Assembly (NCBI GenBank): GCA_015066085.1
Contig: SVPA01000002.1
Span: 1-64,000, forward strand
Length of the DNA stretch: 64,000 nucleotides
Direction of reading: 5' to 3'
From: Oscillospiraceae bacterium
Lineage (GTDB): Bacteria; Bacillota; Clostridia; Oscillospirales; Acutalibacteraceae
The notes under the pieces were generated by a model that saw nothing but the letters and a program-made list of their open reading frames with translations, made no database searches and had not been told where the DNA came from. The stretch's first letter is position 1; each line of letters opens with the position of its first letter. A program made the translations under genes and the position numbers. Shown here piece by piece: positions 40,121 to 48,356 of the stretch.

Positions 40121-40345
40121 ATGGTAACTCAAAAGGATATTGACAGAATAAACGAACTTGCCCGTAAATCCAAAACGGCAGAGGGCTTAACCGACGAGGA
40201 AAAGGCTGAACAAAAGGAACTGAGGGTAAAATATATCAACTCCTTTAAAGAAAGCCTTGAAAGTCAACTTAGCGGTATAACTATAGTTGAGCCCGACGGA
40301 AGTAAGCATAAGGTTAAGAAAAAAGATGAAAATAGTCGTTCTTGA
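40121..40345 (+). CDS. DUF896 family protein
   Basis: A 74-aa protein of the DUF896 (YnzC-like) family: DIDRINELARKSKTAEGLTDEEKAEQK is the conserved helical hairpin and LRVKYINSFKESLESQLSGI the second half. The last 25 residues are a charged tail. Bacillus members are SOS-associated or uncharacterised. It sits eight bases after recR and overlaps the following dehydrogenase gene by 20 bases. Confidence 0.88.
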   Translation: MVTQKDIDRINELARKSKTAEGLTDEEKAEQKELRVKYINSFKESLESQLSGITIVEPDGSKHKVKKKDENSRS

Positions 40346-41276
40346 AGCGGGCGTAATGACCCCGGGCGGACTTTCTCTTGATGTTTATAATCAGTTTGGC
40401 GAGGTGGTCCTTTACCACACCACTAAACAAAATCAGGTAATTGAAAGAATAGGCGACGCCGACATAATTCTTCTCAATAAACTTATAATTGACAAAGAGG
40501 TAATGGACGCCTGTAAAAACCTTAAATATATAGGTCTTTTTGCTACGGGTTTTAATACTATTGATGTTAAATATGCCGCAAAAAAGGGAATAACCGTCTG
40601 TAATGCGGGGAACTACTCTACAAATGCCGTTGCCCAGCATACTATGGCTCTTATTCTTAATCATTTCAGTCAGATTGCCAACTATCATAACGCTGTGCAG
40701 TCGGGACTCTGGGACAAAAGCGAACTTACAACCCTTTATGATTTTCCTACCGACGAACTTTTCGGCAAAACTATCGGAATAATCGGATACGGAAATATCG
40801 GCAAAAGGGTCTCGGACCTTTGTCTTGCCTTTGGAATGAAGGTAATAATTTATACCAGAACGCCAAAACAGGACGAAAATGTTGAGTTTGTGTCTTTTGA
40901 AAGTCTGCTTGAGAGAAGCGATATAATTTCGCTTCATTGCCCCCTGACCGACCAAAACAGACTTATGATGAACGAAACCGCCTTTAATAAATGTAAAAAA
41001 GGAGCCCTTCTTATAAATACCGCAAGGGGAGGCCTTGTTGATGAAAACGCCCTTAAAAATGCGGTAGAAAGCGGAAGACTTTCGGGCGCTGCGCTCGACG
41101 CAATAACGGTTGAGCCAATGCGAAACTGCGTACTTAAGGGTGTAAATAATATCGTTATCACGCCCCACTGCGCCTGGGCACCAATGTCGACAAGAATCAA
41201 ACTTTTAAATATTACGGTAGACTGTATTAAAGGTTGGCTAAACGGCAACCCTGTAAATGTTGTTTCAAAACTATAA
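40326..41276 (+). CDS. D-isomer specific 2-hydroxyacid dehydrogenase
   Basis: NAD-dependent D-2-hydroxyacid dehydrogenase. Rossmann loop GIIGYGNIGKRVSDLCLAFG, substrate Arg in LLINTARGGLVDENAL, and catalytic His in NIVITPHCAWAPMSTR. At 316 aa it lacks the ACT domain of many SerA proteins and looks most like the hydroxypyruvate/glycerate dehydrogenase subgroup (HprA). The start is ATG 40326; the track start is 13 codons longer and inside the DUF896 gene. Substrate is an inference. Confidence 0.9.
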   Translation: MKIVVLEAGVMTPGGLSLDVYNQFGEVVLYHTTKQNQVIERIGDADIILLNKLIIDKEVMDACKNLKYIGLFATGFNTIDVKYAAKKGITVCNAGNYSTNAVAQHTMALILNHFSQIANYHNAVQSGLWDKSELTTLYDFPTDELFGKTIGIIGYGNIGKRVSDLCLAFGMKVIIYTRTPKQDENVEFVSFESLLERSDIISLHCPLTDQNRLMMNETAFNKCKKGALLINTARGGLVDENALKNAVESGRLSGAALDAITVEPMRNCVLKGVNNIVITPHCAWAPMSTRIKLLNITVDCIKGWLNGNPVNVVSKL

Positions 41277-41289
41277 AAAGCGTCCGAAG

Positions 41290-41326
41290 GGAGACACTCT
41301 GTAAGGAAGTTGTCTCCTTTTTTGTA
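41290..41326 (+). terminator. Terminator of the recR-dehydrogenase operon
   Basis: GGAGACA pairs with TGTCTCC across a loop, followed by TTTTTT. It lies 14 bases after the dehydrogenase stop. Confidence 0.82.
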
Positions 41327-41333
41327 TATAAAA

Positions 41334-41362
41334 ATGACACTTTCAGAATATGAAAGTGTCAT
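41334..41362. terminator. Second hairpin, end of the lipoprotein gene
   Basis: Perfect 12-bp inverted repeat ATGACACTTTCA-GAATA-TGAAAGTGTCAT. Read on the minus strand it lies downstream of the lipoprotein gene and is followed by TTTTTATATAC. Confidence 0.75.
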
Positions 41363-41407
41363 AGTGGGTTACATACTTTGTCTTGTATTATTCAAAGAAT
41401 GTTCGTA

Positions 41408-42226
41408 TTATTGTTCTTCCGAATGAAACACAGTTTCGATATACTTGAAATCATCAACAATTTCTGCGTGGAGTATTTCGTCTGCGTCTACAGAGAGTTC
41501 AAGATAATGCGTTTTACTATTTTTATTTGACAATTCGTAGTAAACAAATATATTTTCAGCATTCGGCTCACCAAATCTGATTTTAAATTTTGAAAAACTA
41601 TTTGAATTCTCAAAGAAGTTTTTTACATCATCTATGTTGAGTGTGTCAGTTGATGATGAATATTTGTGTGGTTGCCCGTGAATACAGCGTATTTCTTCAG
41701 TTACTAACTGTTCTGTATAAACTTTAAGTCCAACAGAATCTTCGATTTTTGCATCTTCATCATAACATAAGGCACAGTACTCATCAGAAGTGTAAAACTC
41801 TAATTGCGTTATACCAATTTGTTTTTTATTCGTTGTGTTTTCATACATTAGGTTTAAATAGCACCAAAAATATGTATTACCGGATCGAATAGGAAACACT
41901 GCATTTGCAGACTTGTATTTTTCACCATATTCATAACTTGCTTCACCAGCTAACAAACCATCCCAACCGATTTCGTCAGTAGGTCCTTTATATACTAATA
42001 GCAGTTTATCTATCTGTTCTTTCAATTCTTTGTCCTGTTCCCTGACAGAAGGAGAAAATAAATCATACACAGCATCTGCATTCCCATTATCTAAAGCATT
42101 AAACAAAGAAGTAATGGTTTCAGTATATGCTTTCTGTTCTTTGGTGTCATCTACATAAATTCCATTGCAACTACAAAAACACACTGTACAAACAAGCAAA
42201 AGAAGCAAACAGAACAGTTTTTTCAT
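41408..42226 (-). CDS. Lipoprotein (DUF5104-like)
   Basis: A 272-aa predicted lipoprotein. The signal peptide LFCLLLLLVCTVCFCSCNG offers the lipobox Cys (CSC-N) at about residue 20. The next 90 residues (ITSLFNALDNGNADAVYDLFSPSVREQ) match the SnoaL/NTF2-like domain of Clostridial DUF5104 lipoproteins. The rest is acidic and unrecognised. Codon and base use look less ordered than the neighbours, and it stands alone between two terminators. Function unknown. Confidence 0.7.
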   Translation of the reverse strand: MKKLFCLLLLLVCTVCFCSCNGIYVDDTKEQKAYTETITSLFNALDNGNADAVYDLFSPSVREQDKELKEQIDKLLLVYKGPTDEIGWDGLLAGEASYEYGEKYKSANAVFPIRSGNTYFWCYLNLMYENTTNKKQIGITQLEFYTSDEYCALCYDEDAKIEDSVGLKVYTEQLVTEEIRCIHGQPHKYSSSTDTLNIDDVKNFFENSNSFSKFKIRFGEPNAENIFVYYELSNKNSKTHYLELSVDADEILHAEIVDDFKYIETVFHSEEQ

Positions 42227-42314
42227 AATTTAAACCTCCATTAGCAATTTTTCTATGACAAGCATATCATAATGGTGGTATATTTGCAAGATTACGCTTG
42301 GATTTACAACATTA

Positions 42315-42362
42315 TCTTGCTAAATGCCTTTGTGGCACCTTCCTTACGGAGGGTGCCCCAAA
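42315..42362 (-). terminator. Terminator-like repeat hairpin after radical SAM gene
   Basis: CCTTTGTGGCACCTTCC pairs with a nearly complementary GGAGGGTGCCCCAAAGG across a TTAC loop. Read on the minus strand it follows the radical SAM gene stop. The GGCACCTTCC-type hairpin is a sequence I have met repeatedly in butyrate-producer genomes, so it may be a dispersed repeat rather than a gene-specific terminator. Confidence 0.6.
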
Positions 42363-42371
42363 GGATGCTTT

Positions 42372-43241
42372 TTATATATCTTCCAATTCTTTATTTATGT
42401 AGTTTAAAACAGTTTTCTTATCAGAACTCCAAAGAGGTGCTACCAAAAGCCGTTTATCTCCGTCGCCGGTTAGGCGGTGAATTATAATTTTTTGGTCTAG
42501 CGCTAAAAGGCAATTTTTTAGTATTTTCGTATACTCTTCTAAACTTAAAACCGAAATATTGCCCTTTAAATATTCGGCTTCAAGGTCGGTTCCTTTTAAA
42601 ATATGTAAAAGATGAAATTTAACCCCGTCTACCCCTAAACTTGAAACGAATCTTGCCGTTTCTATGGGGTTATCGTTCGGTAAACCTATAATAATATGGG
42701 CAACCGTTTCAATATTTGCGGCCTTAAGCCGTTTTACTGCATCGGTAAAAACGCTTGTGTTAAAACCGCGCCTAATATACTGCCCAACACTGTCATCGGC
42801 CGTTTGAAGACCTAGTTCAATCCAAACGGGTTTTATCTTATTTATCTCTTTAATAAGGGCTATTACCTCGTCGCCTAAACAGTCGGGCCTGGTGGCTATG
42901 GCGAGCCCTACAACATCGGGGTGCGACAAAGCGCCTAAATATATTTTTTTAAGGTAATCTATGGGGGCGTAGGTGTTGGTAAAAGACTGAAAATAGGCTA
43001 TATATTTTCCGCCTTTGTTTTTAGCCTCTACCCTTGTCTTTGCGCGTTCTATTTGGGCAAAAATATCGGTAGAATATTTTTCGGCAAACTCTCCGCTACC
43101 CCCACTGCTGCAAAAAATACAACCTTTATTTCCAAGGCTGCCGTCACGGTTAGGGCAGGTCATACCGCCATCAAGTGCCAGTTTATAAACCTTAACGCCA
43201 AATTTTTCTTTAAGATATTGGTTTACAGTTTTTCTTTTCAT
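42372..43241 (-). CDS. TIGR01212 family radical SAM protein
   Basis: Radical SAM enzyme of the TIGR01212 (YhcC-like) group. The cluster motif is CPNRDGSLGNKGCIFC, with the unusual C-x10-C-x2-C spacing typical of this group. Further blocks: YIAYFQSFTNTYAPIDYLKK, GLAIATRPDCLGDEVI and VWIELGLQTADD. Length 289 aa after trimming is slightly short but complete. I set the start at ATG 43241 (MKRKTVNQYLKEKFG). Substrate unknown; RNA modification has been suggested for relatives. Confidence 0.9.
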   Translation of the reverse strand: MKRKTVNQYLKEKFGVKVYKLALDGGMTCPNRDGSLGNKGCIFCSSGGSGEFAEKYSTDIFAQIERAKTRVEAKNKGGKYIAYFQSFTNTYAPIDYLKKIYLGALSHPDVVGLAIATRPDCLGDEVIALIKEINKIKPVWIELGLQTADDSVGQYIRRGFNTSVFTDAVKRLKAANIETVAHIIIGLPNDNPIETARFVSSLGVDGVKFHLLHILKGTDLEAEYLKGNISVLSLEEYTKILKNCLLALDQKIIIHRLTGDGDKRLLVAPLWSSDKKTVLNYINKELEDI

Positions 43242-43331
43242 ACCCTTAAAACCCTCGGCCTCCTTTGTTGTTTTCTTAATTTTAGCACTCAAAAATAAGG
43301 GTGTCAACTTGTAAAAACAATAAAATTTTGG

Positions 43332-43361
43332 TTGACAAAACAGGGGGTATTAGGTTATAAT
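43332..43361 (+). promoter_or_regulatory. Promoter of the rpmH operon
   Basis: TTGACA (43332-43337) and TATAAT (43356-43361), spacer 18 bp, about 75 bases before rpmH. The leader between holds a hairpin (GGCTATGTATA ... TATCTATATGCC) of unknown role. Confidence 0.82.
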
Positions 43362-43435
43362 CTTAAACTGATAGGCTATGTATAAGGGAAACTATCCCTA
43401 TCTATATGCCAATACTATATTAAGGAGGGTTCAAG

Positions 43436-43570
43436 ATGAAAAGAACTTACCAGCCTAAGAAACTCCATCGCAAGAAGGAACATGGCTTCATGAAGAGAAT
43501 GGCTACCGCCAACGGACGCAAGGTACTTGCCCGCCGCAGAGCAAAGGGCAGAAAGCAGCTCACATACTAA
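43436..43570 (+). CDS. rpmH: 50S ribosomal protein L34
   Basis: A 44-aa protein too short for the ORF track: [20 protein letters not shown] followed by an arginine-rich end ([18 protein letters not shown]), the full L34 pattern. A strong RBS (AAGGAGGG) precedes it. It is the first gene of the classic rpmH-rnpA-yidD-yidC-jag operon. dnaA, which usually diverges from rpmH across oriC, is not the neighbour here. Confidence 0.98.
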   Translation: MKRTYQPKKLHRKKEHGFMKRMATANGRKVLARRRAKGRKQLTY

Positions 43571-43576
43571 TTTCTT

Positions 43577-43921
43577 ATGTACTGTTTTAAAAAACTGAAA
43601 CTCAGTTCTGATTTCAGACGAATTTACGGACGCGGAGAGGCCCTTGTGAGCCCCGCGTTCGTAGCCTATGCGCTCAAGAATCGCACCAATAATATCAGAC
43701 TTGGAATAACGGTCACCAAAAAAATCGGCGGCGCAGTAGAGCGTAACCGTGCCAAACGGGTGCTAACGGCCGCTTTTGCCGAAATTGTGGGAAAACTACC
43801 CTCAGGCTATGACTTTGTGCTTGTTGCCCGAACCAGACTGCTTAAACTTAAAAGCAATGATGTTGCCACTTTGCTCGAAAAAGATTTTCGCAAAGCGGGT
43901 ATAATTAAAAATGATGCGTAA
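43577..43921 (+). CDS. rnpA: Ribonuclease P protein component
   Basis: The protein subunit of RNase P, which trims 5' leaders of tRNA precursors together with the RNA encoded at 46.5 kb. Seen: [20 protein letters not shown] at the N-terminus and the RNR signature [16 protein letters not shown]. At 114 aa it is normal. It begins six bases after rpmH and overlaps yidD by 11 bases. It has no strong RBS of its own, so coupling to rpmH is likely. Confidence 0.95.
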   Translation: MYCFKKLKLSSDFRRIYGRGEALVSPAFVAYALKNRTNNIRLGITVTKKIGGAVERNRAKRVLTAAFAEIVGKLPSGYDFVLVARTRLLKLKSNDVATLLEKDFRKAGIIKNDA

Positions 43922-44189
43922 AATTCTTATATCCTTAATAAGATTTTATAGGCGGTGTATTTCGCCTACCAAAGCCCCTTGCTGTCGTTTTTATCCAACC
44001 TGTTCAGCCTATGCTGTTGAGGCTTTAGAAGTTCACGGCGCTTTAAAGGGCACCTTTTTTGCAATATGGAGAATACTCAGGTGCAATCCGTTTTGTAAAG
44101 GCGGTTGGGACCCTGTCCCACCCAAAATAAATAAAAAGAAAAGTCGTGTTTTTCTGCCAAAAGATAGGGCAGACACGAATGGTGAATAA
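43911..44189 (+). CDS. yidD: Membrane protein insertion efficiency factor YidD
   Basis: A 92-aa protein with the YidD signature: [38 protein letters not shown] and [14 protein letters not shown]. It helps YidC-dependent insertion at the membrane. It is placed between rnpA and yidC with overlap on one side and an abutting start on the other, the conserved order. Confidence 0.95.
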   Translation: MMRKILISLIRFYRRCISPTKAPCCRFYPTCSAYAVEALEVHGALKGTFFAIWRILRCNPFCKGGWDPVPPKINKKKSRVFLPKDRADTNGE

Positions 44190-45137
44190 ATGGGATTCTT
44201 AAATGTACTTTTTGAGATTATAAATATACCGCTCAGTTATATTCTCGGTTTCTTTTCGGATATTTTCGGAAACAGTTTTGCTTGGGCGGTTTTCGTGTTT
44301 ACTGTTTTTATAAACCTTGCGTTTATTCCGCTTACTATTAAAAGCCAGAAAGCCTCTGTTAATCAGATGCGTATAAAACCCAAACTTGACGAACTTAAAA
44401 AGAAATACGGCGACGATAAACAACGTTACAGCCAGGAAATGCAGAAACTCTACCAGGAAGAGAATATCTCTATGTCGGGTGGTTGCCTTCCTCTTCTTAT
44501 TCGTACGCCCATTATGTTCTCAATCTACTATCTTGTAACCAAGCCCATCACTTATCTTATGAAAAGTGTTCCGGCTACGGCTATTGATAGTGTTTGGGAA
44601 AACCTTAAGGGACTTGAACTGTACTCCAAGGTTCCGGAAAATCTCCGTGAACTTTCAATAATTGAGGCGGTTTCTGCTAACCCCTCGCTTTCCCCCGAAA
44701 TTGCGAAAGAAATCGGCTCAATCGACTTTAATCTTTTCGGCTTTATCGACCTTACTGAGACCCCGAGTTTCAGCATAAACATTTTTGAGGGTTATCAGCA
44801 TGTTTGGCTTATTCCTATAATGGCGTTTGCCGCTCAGATGTTAACCTCTGTACTTTCTATGCAAATGCAAAAGAAACTCAATCCCGATGCTCCAAGCATG
44901 GGCTTTATGTTGCTTTCAATGCCTCTAATCTCGCTCTTTATCGGCTTTACCGTTCCCGCAGGTGTTGGTTTCTACTGGGTTTGCTCAAGTCTTATTGCGG
45001 GTGGAATCCAACTTGCTACCCAGTATTTCTACGGTCCGCATAAAATGCTTGCCGCAGAACGTGCTAAAGAGATTGTGGCAGTATATAACGAAGAACAGAA
45101 ATTTATAAACAAACGAGTTTCCGACGGCAAGAAGTAA
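44190..45137 (+). CDS. yidC: Membrane protein insertase YidC
   Basis: Oxa1-family insertase of about five membrane helices, 315 aa, the Gram-positive length. Seen: FAWAVFVFTVFINLAFIPLT, MRIKPKLDELKKKYGDDKQR (the cytosolic hairpin) and GGCLPLLIRTPIMFSIYYLV. It lacks a lipobox, so it is not the SpoIIIJ lipoprotein form. The loop at residues 120-200 is longer than usual. It ends 29 bases before jag. Confidence 0.93.
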   Translation: MGFLNVLFEIINIPLSYILGFFSDIFGNSFAWAVFVFTVFINLAFIPLTIKSQKASVNQMRIKPKLDELKKKYGDDKQRYSQEMQKLYQEENISMSGGCLPLLIRTPIMFSIYYLVTKPITYLMKSVPATAIDSVWENLKGLELYSKVPENLRELSIIEAVSANPSLSPEIAKEIGSIDFNLFGFIDLTETPSFSINIFEGYQHVWLIPIMAFAAQMLTSVLSMQMQKKLNPDAPSMGFMLLSMPLISLFIGFTVPAGVGFYWVCSSLIAGGIQLATQYFYGPHKMLAAERAKEIVAVYNEEQKFINKRVSDGKK

Positions 45138-45166
45138 GTCGGACTTAAAGAAAGAGGGCAATTCCT

Positions 45167-46084
45167 TTGATTAAAGAATATATAGGAGAGGGTAAAGACC
45201 TTTTGGAAGCCACCTCTGTGGCTAAAGAGGGCCTTATCCTTGAAAATAACCTAAAAAATGAAGATGATATTAAAATTGAAGTAGTTTCTGATTTTAAAAA
45301 GAAAACTTTAGGCCTTTTCGGCGGCTCAATGGCAAAGGTTCGTGCCTTTGTTGAACTGCCCGACCCCAAACCTGTAAAAAAGGTTGAAAAGAAGACCGAA
45401 AAGGTAGAGAAAAAGGCCGAAAAGAAAACCCAAAAGGTCGAGAAAAAGGTTGAATCCGCAACTCCCGAACTTAAACTTATTCCCGCTGAAGAACTTAAAG
45501 AGGGTACAAGTGCCGCAAAGGCCGCTGCCTATATTAAGGAAGTAATGACCAAACTCGGCTGTGAAAATGTTTCGGTTTCCGCCGCAGAAAACGACGGTGT
45601 TATCTATCTTCATTTAGACGGAGAAAAACTCGGAGTTGTTATCGGAAGAAGAGGCGAAACTCTTGATGCTCTTCAGTATTTAACAAGCCTTGCCGCCAAC
45701 ACAGGAAACGGCTACCAAAAGGTAACCCTTAATATCGGAAACTATCGTGAAAAGCGTGAGCAAACCTTAACCGCCCTTGCAAAGCGTGTGTCGGCTCAGG
45801 TTATCTCAAACGGCAGAAGCCGTACACTCGAGCCTATGAACCCCTATGAACGCCGCATAATTCATACCGCCGTTCAGGAAATCGATGGTGTTGTTTCAAG
45901 TTCGATTGGTGAGGGAAGCGGAAGACGGGTTGTAATAAGTCCCGAAGGTGGCGACAAACGCCCCCCAAGAAATAATGACCGCCGTTCCCGTGGTTCAAGA
46001 CCCGCACAAACCGTAAAAGCGGACCCCGCTCGTGAGCCTAAAAAAGACGCTCCCGACCTACCCCTTTACGGAAGAATTAACTAA
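45167..46084 (+). CDS. jag: RNA-binding protein Jag/KhpB
   Basis: A 305-aa protein with the Jag_N domain (IGEGKDLLEATSVAKEGLI, with FKKKTLGLFGGSMAKVRAFV), a lysine/glutamate-rich linker of about 40 residues (EKKTEKVEKKAEKK), a KH domain (LGVVIGRRGETLDALQYLTS) and an R3H domain (MNPYERRIIHTAVQEIDGVV). The C-terminal 35 residues are basic and disordered. It binds RNA and affects cell division and envelope growth. It starts with TTG 45167, preceded by GAGGG. Confidence 0.95.
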   Translation: MIKEYIGEGKDLLEATSVAKEGLILENNLKNEDDIKIEVVSDFKKKTLGLFGGSMAKVRAFVELPDPKPVKKVEKKTEKVEKKAEKKTQKVEKKVESATPELKLIPAEELKEGTSAAKAAAYIKEVMTKLGCENVSVSAAENDGVIYLHLDGEKLGVVIGRRGETLDALQYLTSLAANTGNGYQKVTLNIGNYREKREQTLTALAKRVSAQVISNGRSRTLEPMNPYERRIIHTAVQEIDGVVSSSIGEGSGRRVVISPEGGDKRPPRNNDRRSRGSRPAQTVKADPAREPKKDAPDLPLYGRIN

Positions 46085-46087
46085 TTT

Positions 46088-46118
46088 AAAAGCGTTGTGC
46101 TAAGCACAACGCTTTTTT
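46088..46118 (+). terminator. Terminator of the rpmH operon
   Basis: AAAAGCGTTGTGC-TAA-GCACAACGCTTTT followed by TT. It ends the rpmH-jag transcript immediately before the hairpin-array region. Confidence 0.92.
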
Positions 46119-46442
46119 CAATTGCCGAAGGCAATATCACTCGGCTTTTAGCCGAATATAACTGCGAAGCAATACAACTCGCCTTTAGGCGAATAAAACT
46201 GAAAAAACAGAAGGCGTTCACACTGTATTTTTAATGCTCTTAAGCATTAAAAAACAAACAAAAACAGTGATATTGTGAGACGGACGTCTCACAGTGATAT
46301 TTTTGATAAATCAAAAGTGATATTAAAACCTGCGGTTTTAGTTATATTTTATTCACCTTAAACTGCCGAAGGCAATATCACTCGGCTTTTAGCCGAATAC
46401 AACTGCGAAGCAATACAACTCGCCTTTAGGCGAATAAAACTG
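46119..46442. repeat. Hairpin array downstream of RNase P RNA
   Basis: No gene. The stretch is a chain of short hairpins with different stems (TGCCGAAGGCA, CTCGGCTTTTAGCCGA, TGCGAAGCA, TCGCCTTTAGGCGA, TGTGAGACGGACGTCTCACA) joined by ATATCAC or GTGATATT linkers in both orientations. A 93-bp block is present twice (46123-46215 and 46364-46456), 241 bp apart, with one mismatch; the second copy includes half of the rnpB terminator. The layout resembles the arrays after tRNA-Leu and tRNA-Gln. Confidence 0.8.
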
Positions 46443-46474
46443 AAAAAACAGAAGGCAAACGCCTTCTGTTTTTT
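46443..46474 (-). terminator. Terminator of RNase P RNA
   Basis: AAAAAACAGAAGGC-AAAC-GCCTTCTGTTTTTT lies directly after the rnpB 3' end on the minus strand. Its left arm is the end of the 93-bp repeat. Confidence 0.88.
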
Positions 46475-46481
46475 CATACCC

Positions 46482-46829
46482 ACTCGGTCTGTAAGCCGGG
46501 TTCTGTACGGAAAATTCCGTGACGGTCATCTATCTCGATTTGCCGTTGCCGACAAACTCCAGCCGCTTTTCGAAACACATCGGGCAAATGTATCGTTTCA
46601 CTTAGCGTTGCATCGGATAGAGTTTACAGACGGGAGATGTCTCCATTCCCGTGGTGAGCTCTTACCTCGCCTTTCCACCCTTACCACAAAAAGTGGCGGT
46701 ATATCTCTGTTGCACTATTCCTAAGGTCACCCTCGGCGGCCGTTAGCCGTTATCCTGCCCTTTGAAGCCCGGACTTTCCTCAGACAGTCGAATAAATCCG
46801 CTGTCCGCAACCGTCCAACCGACTGAGCA
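46482..46829 (-). ncRNA. rnpB: RNase P RNA
   Basis: Catalytic RNA of RNase P. Conserved elements on the minus strand include GAGGAAAGTCCGGGC, GAATAGTGCAACAGA near P10/11, the GAGGTAAGAGCTCACC region and the 3' end ACAGAACCCGGCTTACAGAC. The 5' and 3' ends can pair (P1). I fixed the 5' end from the promoter (TTGACA, 17 bp, TAGAAT). The structural class (A or B) I did not fold in detail; type A is usual in Clostridia. Confidence 0.95.
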
Positions 46830-46835
46830 ATATGT

Positions 46836-46864
46836 ATTCTATCATAATAAAGCCTTTTTGTCAA
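46836..46864 (-). promoter_or_regulatory. Promoter of rnpB
   Basis: On the minus strand TTGACA (46859-46864), 17-bp spacer and TAGAAT (46836-46841), placing the start near 46829. Confidence 0.87.
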
Positions 46865-46896
46865 ACAAAGTGATAGAATAAAGAATTTTAAATGGC

Positions 46897-47628
46897 TTAT
46901 TGTCTTTTCATTTGTCTTATGAATAGTAAAATTGCAATGAGCATCAGTACTGCCGAATACCCGAGCACCCACCAAAGATGAGGGAAAATGCCCGAAAAAT
47001 TACCCGAAAGTACCGCCCGCTCAAGTTGAACGGCGTGAACAAACGGAAGCATATAAGCAATCTTTTTAAATGCTCCGCCAACAAGGTCAAGGTCGAACCA
47101 TATTCCCGAAAGCCAGGCTGAAAGGTTTGTAAGAAGTGCTCCGCAAATTCCGCCAACCTGTTTAATGTTTAAAAAACTTCCAAAAAGAAGTCCAAGTGAA
47201 ATAAAGAGTACTGAAATCGGAAGGATAAACAAAACGGCATATAAAATATTAACCGTAATATCGAGCCCTAGAAAAATAGCAACAATATAGCATACAACAC
47301 TTTGTGCAACAGAAATAGGTATAATCGGCAGGGTATAGCCAATTATAAAATCGGCAGGAGTCAGAGGTGTTGTATAAAGACGGCAAAGAAGCGAACTGTC
47401 CCTGTCTTTTGAGATAGTTGTTGCCGAAAAGAGGGTCATAAACGAAAGCCCAAATACCACAATTCCCGGAGTTAAACGCTCTATTACAAATAGTTCTACG
47501 GGGATATTTGCCTGAATTACGCTAAGCAGTAAAATCAGAACAAGCGGAAAACCAAGCCCAAAAGAAAGGTTTAAAGGGTCTCTTAGAATTTCTTTTGCGT
47601 TTTTTGCAGCGAGAGTGAGCATCTTCAT
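46897..47628 (-). CDS. ABC-2 type transporter permease
   Basis: A 243-aa membrane protein with six helices of the ABC-2 family. The N-terminal KMLTLAAKNAKEILRDPLNL and middle SGIWFDLDLVGGAFKKIAYM, PFVHAVQLERAVLSG, are typical of drug or polysaccharide exporters. It is the last gene of a TetR-ATPase-permease operon and overlaps the ATPase gene by four bases. Substrate unknown; with a TetR regulator, export of a toxic compound is likely (inference). Confidence 0.88.
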   Translation of the reverse strand: MKMLTLAAKNAKEILRDPLNLSFGLGFPLVLILLLSVIQANIPVELFVIERLTPGIVVFGLSFMTLFSATTISKDRDSSLLCRLYTTPLTPADFIIGYTLPIIPISVAQSVVCYIVAIFLGLDITVNILYAVLFILPISVLFISLGLLFGSFLNIKQVGGICGALLTNLSAWLSGIWFDLDLVGGAFKKIAYMLPFVHAVQLERAVLSGNFSGIFPHLWWVLGYSAVLMLIAILLFIRQMKRQ

Positions 47629-48353
47629 TTTTTTGCCCCCTTTACAATGCGAATAAAAGCCTCTTCAAAATTATCTGTACCTGCCGTCTTTTTAATATTC
47701 TCGGTAGTGTCGCAGATAAGAAGTTGTCCGTCTTTCATAATTCCGACACGGTCGGAAAGAGCCTCTGCTTCTTCCATATAATGGGTTGTAAGAATAATCG
47801 TAACTCTATCTTTAAAGGAAAGAATTAAATCCCAAAGTTCGCTTCGTGCAATTACGTCAAGCCCCAAAGTAGGCTCGTCTAAAAAAAGAATTTCGGGCTC
47901 ACTTATAAGAGCCAGAGCGATACTGAGTCTTCGTTTAAAACCGCCCGAAAGTTTTCCTGCCTTTTTGTTTAAAACCGACTCAAGTCCTAAAAGACCTGCA
48001 AGTTCGGTTATTTTAGCCTTTGTCTTTTCTTTTGAAAAGCCGTGAACCCCGCAGAAAAATTCAAGATTTTCTAAAACCGAAAGTCCCGTCGCTACCGCCG
48101 TTTCCTGAGGGGATACGGCAATAATCTTCTTAATGTCAGACGAGTCTTTACTAATACTTTTCCCGTTTAGAAAAGCGTCACCGCTTGTCGCCTCGGTAAG
48201 ACAGGACAACATTTTAATGGTGGTTGTTTTACCCGCCCCGTTTATACCAAGCAGAGAAAAGAGTTCGCCCTTTTTAACCGAAAGGTTAAGGCGGTCGACA
48301 GCAAGAGTATCTTTATATTTTTTGGTTAAATCTACTGTTCTTATAGCGTCCAA
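47625..48353 (-). CDS. ABC transporter ATP-binding protein
   Basis: A 242-aa ATPase. Walker A LLGINGAGKTTTIKML, Q-loop AVSPQETAVA, signature GKLSGGFKRRLSIALALI (GGFKRR in place of GGQ), Walker B EILFLDEPTLGLD and switch His ILTTHYMEEAEAL. It belongs to the ABC-2 exporter ATPases. It begins three bases after the TetR stop and overlaps the permease gene. Confidence 0.93.
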   Translation of the reverse strand: MDAIRTVDLTKKYKDTLAVDRLNLSVKKGELFSLLGINGAGKTTTIKMLSCLTEATSGDAFLNGKSISKDSSDIKKIIAVSPQETAVATGLSVLENLEFFCGVHGFSKEKTKAKITELAGLLGLESVLNKKAGKLSGGFKRRLSIALALISEPEILFLDEPTLGLDVIARSELWDLILSFKDRVTIILTTHYMEEAEALSDRVGIMKDGQLLICDTTENIKKTAGTDNFEEAFIRIVKGAKK

Positions 48354-48356
48354 ACT

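Noticed and set aside
40314-41168. 284-aa ORF antisense to the hydroxyacid dehydrogenase
   Set aside because: The forward gene has clear family motifs; the antisense ORF has none, no RBS, and reflects codon bias leaving the opposite frame open.
43241-43435. oriC between the radical SAM gene and rpmH
   Set aside because: The spacer is short, I see no cluster of TTATCCACA-type boxes, and dnaA is not adjacent.
46727-46975. 82-aa ORF inside RNase P RNA
   Set aside because: It lies over the rnpB promoter and conserved RNA core; not a protein gene.
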